From JARICQ01 sp964527205 (GTDB lineage Bacteria; Bacillota; Clostridia; Tissierellales; Tissierellaceae): a DNA stretch of 5,329 nt. The notes below the pieces were generated by a model. The model did no database searches, was not told the DNA's origin, and was given only the letters and a program-made list of their open reading frames with translations. The position numbers and the translations under genes are program-made. Location of the stretch: contig CAZGQG010000064.1 of assembly GCA_964527205.1 (NCBI GenBank), positions 1 through 5,329 on the forward strand, given 5' to 3'. Of the stretch, positions 1 to 4,237 are shown one piece after another (position 1 is the first letter of the stretch; the number at the start of each line of letters is the position of its first letter).

Positions 1-410
1 AAATGTTTAGAAAACTACTAGACGAAGCACAAGCAGGAGATAATATAGGAGCACTTTTACGTGGAGTACAAAGAGCAGATATCGAAAGAGGTCAAGTATT
101 AGCAGCACCAAAATCAATAAATCCTCATACAAAATTCGAATCAGAAGTATATGTACTATCAAAAGAAGAGGGTGGAAGACATACACCATTCTTTAACGGA
201 TATAGACCACAGTTCTACTTTAGAACAACAGACGTAACAGGAGATATTCAATTAGAAGAAGGCGTTGAGATGGTAATGCCAGGAGACAATGCTAAGTTCA
301 TAATAGAATTAATCACACCAATAGCAATAGAAGAAGGATTAAGATTCTCCATACGTGAAGGTGGAAGAACAGTAGGATCAGGAGTAGTAACTAAGGTTAT
401 TACTGGATAA
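1..410 (+). CDS. tuf: Elongation factor Tu, C-terminal part (5' truncated by window start)
   Basis: EF-Tu is the cytoplasmic GTPase that carries aminoacyl-tRNA to the ribosomal A site. Only the last 135 or so of about 397 residues are present, that is part of domain II and all of domain III. The GTP-binding domain lies upstream, outside the window. The frame is open from base 1; the first two bases finish a codon and the ATG at base 3 is an internal Met (MFRKLLDEAQAGDN). Recognisable blocks are LLRGVQRADIERGQVL, HTKFESEVYVLSKEEGGRHT, GYRPQFYFRTTDVTG, VEMVMPGDN and REGGRTVGSGVV. The frame ends in TAA at 408-410, with C-terminus VITG. A tuf gene directly before rpsJ is the usual end of the str operon (rpsL-rpsG-fusA-tuf). 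Codons are strongly biased to A-ending forms, as expected for a very highly expressed gene. Identification is certain. Confidence 0.98.
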   Translation, partial: MFRKLLDEAQAGDNIGALLRGVQRADIERGQVLAAPKSINPHTKFESEVYVLSKEEGGRHTPFFNGYRPQFYFRTTDVTGDIQLEEGVEMVMPGDNAKFIIELITPIAIEEGLRFSIREGGRTVGSGVVTKVITG

Positions 411-420
411 GACATAAGAG

Positions 421-457
421 TCCAACAGAGCTTCTTTAAGCTCTGTTGGATATATTT
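421..457 (+). terminator. Probable intrinsic terminator of tuf / str operon
   Basis: Ten bases after the tuf stop there is a perfect 13-bp inverted repeat: arm TCCAACAGAGCTT at 421-433, loop CTTT at 434-437, and arm AAGCTCTGTTGGA at 438-450. It is followed by TATATTT (451-457). The stem is long and stable, but the following tract is interrupted by A residues, so termination may be incomplete and some tuf transcripts may read into the S10 operon. The hairpin is directly visible; terminator function is inferred. Confidence 0.8.
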
Positions 458-469
458 AATAAATATGAA

Positions 470-507
470 AAAAACTCTAGTTATTTAAAAAAAAGACTTG
501 AGTTTTT
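470..507. repeat. Imperfect 12-bp inverted repeat overlapping the rpsJ promoter -35 box
   Basis: AAAAACTCTAGT (470-481) and ACTTGAGTTTTT (496-507) are complementary over 12 positions with a single T/T mismatch. They are separated by a 14-base A-rich loop (482-495). Read on the + strand the hairpin ends in a run of five T, and on the - strand it also ends in T residues, so it could act as a second, weaker, bidirectional terminator. Its 3' arm contains the TTGAGT used here as the -35 element. It could instead be an AT-rich coincidence or a protein-binding site. Confidence 0.5.
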
Positions 508-532
508 ACTGCATATGATATAAAATGTATTA
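482..532 (+). promoter_or_regulatory. Sigma-A type promoter of the S10 operon
   Basis: The -35 element is TTGAGT (498-503), followed by a 17-base spacer and the -10 element TAAAAT (521-526); TATAAA at 519-524 is an overlapping alternative. A-rich sequence at 485-494 lies just upstream of the -35 box, where an UP element would stimulate a strong promoter. Transcription should begin around 532-535, giving a 5' leader of about 205 bases before rpsJ. This promoter would let the S10 operon be transcribed separately from tuf. It is inferred from consensus match and spacing only. Confidence 0.75.
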
Positions 533-737
533 GTGTTCAAATTTAGACATTGCGATGATGCAAAAGGTAGCTGTTAAGGTGTACAGGGAATTTTTGCTGA
601 GAATGTCCGATTTCAAATCGGGCGACTAGGATTGCTGAAATATTTTTAAAAAAATTACAACACACCTGGCAGGGTGTATCGGTGATTCGAGTCGCATGTA
701 AGAAAAACAAATAGCATGCGATAGGGGAGGGAATTAA
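533..737 (+). promoter_or_regulatory. Long structured 5' leader of the S10 operon (candidate autoregulatory RNA)
   Basis: This stretch before rpsJ has no convincing gene but many complementary segments. They are: GACATT (546-551) with AATGTC (602-607); TTGC/GCAA (550-553 with 560-563); CTGT/ACAG (571-574 with 583-586); a strong hairpin with core CCGATT-TCA-AATCGG (607-621), extendable to 604/624; GCGACT (622-627) with AGTCGC (690-695); ACACC/GGTGT (662-666 with 673-677); and TCGCATGT/GCATGCGA (692-699 with 714-721), which ends just before the rpsJ ribosome binding site. In E. coli, L4 binds the S10 leader and represses the operon, so an L4-responsive role is a reasonable guess. I do not recognise the E. 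coli leader structure here, and I cannot run a covariance search. The helices were found by eye and some exclude each other. Confidence 0.6.
692..731 (+). promoter_or_regulatory. Hairpin directly upstream of the rpsJ ribosome binding site, with that site
   Basis: TCGCATGT (692-699) pairs with GCATGCGA (714-721): seven Watson-Crick pairs and a closing U-G, around a 14-base A-rich loop. One base after the stem comes the Shine-Dalgarno sequence AGGGGAGGG (723-731), six bases before the rpsJ ATG. The hairpin does not cover the binding site, but it abuts it and could affect ribosome access. Its 5' arm can alternatively pair with 622-627. Confidence 0.6.
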
Positions 738-1055
738 ATGTCAAACAAAGGTAAGCAAAAAATAAGAATTAGATTAAAGGCTTATGATCATGAGTTATTA
801 GACAGTTCAGCTGAGAGGATAGTAGAATCTGCAAAGAGAACAGGCGCAGAAGTATCAGGCCCAGTGCCACTACCAACTGAAAAAGAAATAATAACAATAC
901 TTAGAGCAGTTCATAAGTATAAGGATGCTAGAGAGCAGTTTGAGCAAAGAACTCATAAAAGGTTAATCGATATCATTAATCCAACACAAAAAACTGTTGA
1001 TTCACTTATGAAGCTAAATTTACCAGCTGGTGTAGATATCGAAATAAAGTCATAA
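738..1055 (+). CDS. rpsJ: 30S ribosomal protein S10
   Basis: S10 is a head protein of the 30S subunit, placed late in assembly and neighbouring S3 and S14; in E. coli it is also NusE, the partner of NusB in antitermination. The 105 residues cover the whole family domain: IRIRLKAYDH at 9-18, TGAEVSGPVPLPTEKE at 35-50, HKYKDAREQFEQRTHKRLID at 59-78 and the C-terminal LPAGVDIEIKS. It has three more residues than E. coli S10 before the IRIRLK block. In the loop tied to tetracycline-class resistance, Lys60 and Tyr61 correspond to positions 57 and 58 of E. coli and match the normal Firmicutes residues, so no resistance change is seen. The ATG is preceded by AGGGGAGGG six bases away. It is the first gene of the operon, behind its own long leader. 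Confidence 0.98.
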   Translation: MSNKGKQKIRIRLKAYDHELLDSSAERIVESAKRTGAEVSGPVPLPTEKEIITILRAVHKYKDAREQFEQRTHKRLIDIINPTQKTVDSLMKLNLPAGVDIEIKS

Positions 1056-1069
1056 ACCATAAGTTATAT

Positions 1070-1086
1070 GATTACTAATAGTAATC
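1070..1086. repeat. Perfect 17-base palindrome in the rpsJ-rplC gap
   Basis: GATTACTA-A-TAGTAATC is a perfect odd palindrome in the 58-base rpsJ-rplC gap, the widest gap among the r-protein genes here. As RNA it gives a six-pair stem (1070-1075 with 1081-1086) and a TAATA loop. It has no T tract after it, so it is not an intrinsic terminator. It may be a message-stability or processing hairpin, or chance in AT-rich DNA. Confidence 0.45.
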
Positions 1087-1100
1087 CGCTGTAAGATAAT

Positions 1101-1116
1101 AGGAGGTGTAGATGTG
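1101..1116 (+). promoter_or_regulatory. rplC ribosome binding site and GTG start
   Basis: AGGAGGTG (1101-1108) is a near-perfect Shine-Dalgarno sequence. GTG at 1114-1116 lies seven bases after its AGGAGG core, whereas the in-frame ATG at 1123 is 16 bases away, too far for normal initiation. The out-of-frame ATG at 1112-1114 runs straight into TGA (1115-1117). The spacing therefore supports GTG as the rplC start. Confidence 0.8.
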
Positions 1117-1737
1117 AAAAACATGATTGGAAGAAAAGTAGGGATGACTCAAATCTTCAAAGAAGATGGAGAAGTAGTTCCTGTAACAGTAGTTCAGGGA
1201 GGACCTTTAGTAGTTATCCAAAAGAAAAGTGTTGAAAATGATGGCTATAATGCAATCCAAGTAGGATATGCTGACATAAAAGAAAGACGTGTAAACAAAC
1301 CTACAAAGGGACATTTCGACAAGGCAGACTTAGAGTATAAGAAATATTTAAAAGAATTTAAAGTTGAAAACTTAGATGATTATGAAATAGGACAAGAAAT
1401 AAAAGTAGATGTCTTTGAAGAAGGAGACAAAATAGATGTAATTGGTACATCAAAGGGTAAGGGAACTCAGGGTGTAATAAAGAGACATGGTTTCTCCCTA
1501 GGTAGAAAGACTCATGGTTCTCATTTCCATAGATCACCAGGTGGAATGTCAGCTGGTACAGATCCAGGAAGAGTATTCAAAGGGCACAGAATGGGTGGAA
1601 GAATGGGTAATGAAGTTGTTACTGTTCAAAACCTTGAAGTAGTAAGAGTAGATGCTGAAAAAGATATAATTCTTATAAAAGGTGCTATACCAGGACCTAG
1701 AAAAGGATTAGTAACCATAAAAGAAACTGTAAAATAA
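1114..1737 (+). CDS. rplC: 50S ribosomal protein L3
   Basis: L3 is an early-assembly 50S protein that binds 23S rRNA near its 3' end and sends a long finger toward the peptidyl transferase centre. The 207 residues are close to the usual length of about 209. Landmarks are MIGRKVGMTQIF (4-15), the family signature region GTSKGKGTQGVIKRHGF (111-127), the finger FHRSPGGMSAGTDPGRVFKG (138-157), and GGRMGNEVVTVQNLEVVRVD (161-180). In the finger, the position of the glutamine that PrmB methylates in E. coli L3 is not glutamine, as in other Gram-positives. The GTG start at 1114 is chosen over ATG 1123 from ribosome binding site spacing and because Gram-positive L3 proteins usually have a few residues before the GRK block. 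Second gene of the operon; 27 bases separate its TAA from rplD. Confidence 0.97.
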   Translation: MKNMIGRKVGMTQIFKEDGEVVPVTVVQGGPLVVIQKKSVENDGYNAIQVGYADIKERRVNKPTKGHFDKADLEYKKYLKEFKVENLDDYEIGQEIKVDVFEEGDKIDVIGTSKGKGTQGVIKRHGFSLGRKTHGSHFHRSPGGMSAGTDPGRVFKGHRMGGRMGNEVVTVQNLEVVRVDAEKDIILIKGAIPGPRKGLVTIKETVK

Positions 1738-1764
1738 TAATTTCGGCAGAAAGGAGGATATAAT

Positions 1765-2388
1765 ATGCCTAAAGTAAACGTATTTAACATGTCAGGTGAA
1801 CAAGTAGAGCAAATTGAACTTAGCGAAGCTATTTTCGATGCTGAGATAAATCAACACGTAGTTTATGAAGTAGTTAAAAACCAACTTGCAAACAAAAGAC
1901 AAGGAACTCAGTCAACTAAGACCAGAGCAGAGGTAAGAGGCGGAGGAAGAAAGCCTTGGAGACAAAAGGGTACAGGTAGAGCACGTGCAGGTAGTTTAAA
2001 TTCACCAATCTTTACAGGTGGTGGTGTTGTATTTGCACCAAAGCCAAGAGACTATAGTTACAAGGTACCTAAGAAAGTTAGAAGACTTGCACTTAAATCA
2101 GTCTTAACTTCAAAGGTTCAAAATGGAGAATTTATAGTAGTTGATAAAATAGATTTTGATGCTCCAAAAACTAAGGATATGGCTAAGTTCTTAACTAACA
2201 TACAAGCTGAGAAGAAAGCTCTAATAGTAATGGACGAGAAAAATGAAAATGTTATTAAATCAGCTAAAAATATTCCAAACTTACACACAGCTCTTGTAAA
2301 TACAATAAATGTATATGATATATTAAAATATGATTCATTTATTATAACTAAAGAAGCAGTGAAAAAAGTGGAGGAGGTGTATTCATAA
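1765..2388 (+). CDS. rplD: 50S ribosomal protein L4
   Basis: L4 binds domain I of 23S rRNA early in assembly, and its extended loop reaches the narrowest part of the nascent-peptide tunnel. The 207 residues show the N-terminal domain MPKVNVFNMSGE, the extended basic loop at about 44-95 including KPWRQKGTGRARAG (63-76) and SPIFTGGGVVFAPKPRDY, then the helix KVPKKVRRLALKSVL and a less conserved C-terminal half. The tunnel-tip residues, where macrolide resistance changes arise in other bacteria, are the normal ones. In E. coli, L4 also represses its own operon by binding the S10 leader; whether it does so here is unknown, but the long leader at 533-737 makes the question pertinent. Start: ATG eight bases after AAGGAGG (1751-1757). 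The last codons (VEEV) overlap the ribosome binding site of rplW, and the TAA shares one base with the rplW ATG. Confidence 0.97.
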   Translation: MPKVNVFNMSGEQVEQIELSEAIFDAEINQHVVYEVVKNQLANKRQGTQSTKTRAEVRGGGRKPWRQKGTGRARAGSLNSPIFTGGGVVFAPKPRDYSYKVPKKVRRLALKSVLTSKVQNGEFIVVDKIDFDAPKTKDMAKFLTNIQAEKKALIVMDEKNENVIKSAKNIPNLHTALVNTINVYDILKYDSFIITKEAVKKVEEVYS

Positions 2389-2390
2389 TG
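2370..2390 (+). promoter_or_regulatory. rplW ribosome binding site inside the end of rplD, with TAATG stop-start overlap
   Basis: GGAGGAGGTG (2370-2379) encodes L4 residues near VEEV and serves as the Shine-Dalgarno sequence for rplW, eight bases before its ATG (2388-2390). The L4 stop TAA (2386-2388) shares its last A with that ATG. This layout favours translational coupling, so that L4 and L23 are made in equal amounts. Confidence 0.8.
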
Positions 2391-2681
2391 CGTAATCCAC
2401 ATGATATAATAATCAAGCCTATAATAACGGAGAGAAGTATGGATGATATGGCAGAGGGTAAATATACTTTCCAGGTAGATAGAAGAACTACTAAGTCTGA
2501 AGTAAAAAAGGCAGTAGAGACTATATTTGGTGTTGAAGTTGAGAAAGTAAATACTATGAATATAATAGGAAAAATCAAGAGACAAGGACTTCATTCAGGA
2601 AAAAGAGCGGATTGGAAAAAAGCTATTATAAAGCTAAAAGAAGGTTCAAAGCAAATTGAATTCTTTGATGGAATGGAGTAA
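2388..2681 (+). CDS. rplW: 50S ribosomal protein L23
   Basis: L23 sits at the mouth of the exit tunnel, where it docks trigger factor and the signal recognition particle. The 97 residues match the normal length of about 95-100. Landmarks are the N-terminal IIKPIITERSMDDM (8-21), in which Glu15 corresponds to the docking glutamate of the E. coli VSEK motif, KYTFQVDRRTTKSEVKKAVE (25-44), the conserved FGVEVEKVNTMNIIGK (47-62), and the extended rRNA-binding loop KIKRQGLHSGKRADWKKA (62-79). Translation probably couples to rplD through the TAATG overlap. A 26-base gap with its own strong ribosome binding site follows before rplB. Confidence 0.97.
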   Translation: MRNPHDIIIKPIITERSMDDMAEGKYTFQVDRRTTKSEVKKAVETIFGVEVEKVNTMNIIGKIKRQGLHSGKRADWKKAIIKLKEGSKQIEFFDGME

Positions 2682-2692
2682 AAGTATTATAG

Positions 2693-2710
2693 AAGGAGGG
2701 AAAATTGATG
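2693..2710 (+). promoter_or_regulatory. rplB ribosome binding site and ATG start choice
   Basis: AAGGAGGG (2693-2700) precedes two adjacent in-frame candidates, TTG at 2705 and ATG at 2708. ATG is preferred: it is seven bases after the site, it is the stronger codon, and it yields an N-terminus MSIRKFKPTS aligned with the usual M-x-I-x-K-x-KPTS start of L2. TTG would add one Met. Confidence 0.85.
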
Positions 2711-3538
2711 AGTATAAGAAAATTTAAACCAACTTCTCCAGCACTTAGAGAAATGACGGTTTCTTCATTCGAAGAAATAACGAAAACAAAGCCTGAGAAA
2801 TCACTACTAACTTCTTTAAATAGAACTGGTGGTAGAAATGCTCATGGAAGAATTACTAGTCGTCATAGAGGTGGAGGAGCGAAGAGACAATATAGAATCA
2901 TAGATTTCAAAAGAACTAAAGATGGAATACCAGGACGTGTTGCTGCAATAGAATACGATCCAAATAGAACTGCTAATATTGCCTTAATAAATTATGTAGA
3001 TGGTGAAAAGAGATATATACTTGCACCAAACAAATTAAAAGTTGGAGACCTTATTGAGTCTGGAGAAAATGCAGACATCAAGGTTGGAAATGCCTTACAA
3101 CTTAAGGATATACCAGTAGGTACAACTATTCATAATATAGAATTAAAGGCAGGAAAAGGTGGCCAACTTGCTAGATCAGCAGGAACCTCAGCTCAATTAA
3201 TGGCTAAAGAAGGAGAGTTTGCACAGTTAAAGCTTCCTTCAGGGGAATTTAGATTAATTAGATTAGAATGTCGTGCTACAATAGGACAAATAGGTAATAT
3301 TGCTCATGAGACACTTACAGTAGGAAAAGCTGGTAAGTCAAGACATATGGGTAAACGTCCACATGTAAGAGGTAGTGCAATGAATCCAGTGGATCACCCA
3401 CACGGTGGTGGAGAGGGTAGAACTCCAATAGGAATGCCTGCACCATTAACTCCTTGGGGTAAACCAACTATGGGACTTAAGACAAGAAGAAAAAAGAATA
3501 AGTCAAATAAATATATTGTAAGAAGAAGAAAGAAATAG
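2708..3538 (+). CDS. rplB: 50S ribosomal protein L2
   Basis: L2 is among the largest and most conserved 50S proteins. It contacts the subunit interface and lies close to the peptidyl transferase centre. The 276 residues equal the family's normal length (about 275). Landmarks are N-terminal IRKFKPTSPA, RHRGGGAKRQYRIIDFKR (52-69), IPGRVAAIEYDPNRTANIAL (74-93), KVGNALQLKDIPVGT (125-139), GKGGQLARSAGTSAQ (149-163), and the signature SAMNPVDHPHGGGEGR (223-238), which carries the conserved histidine equivalent to E. coli His229, implicated in peptide-bond formation. The C-terminus is the basic tail KSNKYIVRRRKK. Start choice is ATG 2708, as described for its ribosome binding site. It lies between rplW and rpsS in standard order, with TAG stop and a 26-base gap. 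Nothing unusual is visible. Confidence 0.98.
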   Translation: MSIRKFKPTSPALREMTVSSFEEITKTKPEKSLLTSLNRTGGRNAHGRITSRHRGGGAKRQYRIIDFKRTKDGIPGRVAAIEYDPNRTANIALINYVDGEKRYILAPNKLKVGDLIESGENADIKVGNALQLKDIPVGTTIHNIELKAGKGGQLARSAGTSAQLMAKEGEFAQLKLPSGEFRLIRLECRATIGQIGNIAHETLTVGKAGKSRHMGKRPHVRGSAMNPVDHPHGGGEGRTPIGMPAPLTPWGKPTMGLKTRRKKNKSNKYIVRRRKK

Positions 3539-3564
3539 TTATTTTGTGAAAGGAGGAACAATTA

Positions 3565-3849
3565 ATGGGTAGATCTCTAAAAAAAGGACCTTTTATTGAC
3601 GATCATCTTCTTAAAAAAGTTGAAGCTTTAAATAAGAATAATGATAAAAAAGTAATTAAAACATGGTCTCGTCGTTCAACTATTTTCCCACAAATGGAAG
3701 GGCACACTATAGCTGTTCACGACGGAAGAAAGCATGTTCCAGTATATATAACAGAAGACATGGTAGGCCACAAACTAGGTGAGTTTGTACCAACTAGAAC
3801 ATTTAGATCTCACAGTAGAACATCTGAAAAATCAACAGAATTAAAATAA
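3565..3849 (+). CDS. rpsS: 30S ribosomal protein S19
   Basis: S19 is a head protein of the 30S that pairs with S13 and contacts the A-site tRNA region and the bridge to the 50S. The 94 residues are slightly longer than E. coli S19 (about 92). The N-terminus MGRSLKKGPFIDDHLLKKVE, WSRRSTIFPQM (34-44), and the family signature ITEDMVGHKLGEFVPTRTFR (62-81) are all present; the last ten or so residues form a variable Ser/Thr-rich tail. The ATG lies eight bases after AAAGGAGG (3549-3556). A 33-base gap separates it from rplV. Confidence 0.98.
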   Translation: MGRSLKKGPFIDDHLLKKVEALNKNNDKKVIKTWSRRSTIFPQMEGHTIAVHDGRKHVPVYITEDMVGHKLGEFVPTRTFRSHSRTSEKSTELK

Positions 3850-3882
3850 AGAAGTAGGATATAGAAGAAGGAGGGAGACTTA

Positions 3883-4218
3883 ATGGAAGCTAAAGCTATA
3901 GCAAAGTATGTGCGAATTTCACCTTTAAAGGTAAATTTCATATGTAGAGAAATTACAGGCAAGCAAGTAGATGAAGCTTTATCTATACTGAAATTCACGC
4001 CTAAAAGAGGTGCAAAGGTATTAGAGAAAGTTCTTAATTCTGCAATTGCAAATGCTGAAAATAATTTAAGTTTAGATAGAGATAATCTTTTTGTATCGGA
4101 AGCTTATGCAAATGATGGTCCTCACATGAAAAGATGGAGACCTAAGGCAAGAGGAATGGCTTATCCTATATTAAAAAGAAGTAGTCATATAGGTGTCGTA
4201 GTTAAAGAGAGAGATTAG
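3883..4218 (+). CDS. rplV: 50S ribosomal protein L22
   Basis: L22 spans the 50S from the outer surface to the exit tunnel, where its long beta-hairpin forms the constriction with L4. The 111 residues match the usual length, and numbering is collinear with the 110-residue E. coli protein as I recall it. Conserved parts are YVRISPLKV (9-17), the core helix KVLNSAIANAENN (49-61), and the hairpin NDGPHMKRWRPKARG (77-91) followed by ILKRSSHI. Several normally basic positions are changed: Thr25 in the usual IRGK motif, and Met92, Tyr94 and Pro95 where G-R-A-x-R-I is usual. The gene is otherwise intact, in its standard place, with a good ribosome binding site (AAGGAGGG, 3868-3875, seven bases before ATG), so it is a divergent but functional-looking L22. 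Confidence 0.96.
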   Translation: MEAKAIAKYVRISPLKVNFICREITGKQVDEALSILKFTPKRGAKVLEKVLNSAIANAENNLSLDRDNLFVSEAYANDGPHMKRWRPKARGMAYPILKRSSHIGVVVKERD

Positions 4219-4237
4219 AAAAAAGGAGGGATAGTTA

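Noticed and set aside
7..189. Minus-strand 60-codon frame inside tuf, with similar short minus-strand frames at 2348-2578 and 3810-3998
   Set aside because: All are antisense shadows of conserved genes, leucine- or isoleucine-rich by reverse translation, and without start signals.
359..410. Serine in EF-Tu at the position of E. coli Ala375 (FSIREGG), a site of kirromycin-resistance changes
   Set aside because: Serine is the normal residue here in Gram-positive EF-Tu, for example in B. subtilis as I recall it, so it is not evidence of acquired resistance.
643..654. TTTTTAAAAAAA in the leader as a possible attenuator tract
   Set aside because: The nearest strong hairpin ends about 20 bases upstream (604-624), too far for an intrinsic terminator, and no alternative stem abuts the T run.
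676..700. ATTCGAGTC resembling a tRNA T-loop in the leader
   Set aside because: The flanks do not form the required 5-bp T-stem, and no acceptor, D or anticodon arms are present; the bases are better explained by the leader helices.
585..735. AGGGAATT occurring at 585-592 and again at 728-735 over the rpsJ ribosome binding site
   Set aside because: The copies are in the same orientation, so they cannot pair. An eight-base repeat of purine-rich sequence is weak evidence for a decoy binding site.
2118..2594. Minus-strand open frame of 158 codons across rplD and rplW
   Set aside because: It lies wholly opposite two conserved ribosomal-protein genes, has no ribosome binding site of the kind seen here, and its composition (many Phe, Ser, Tyr, Ile) is what the reverse of A-rich coding sequence gives.
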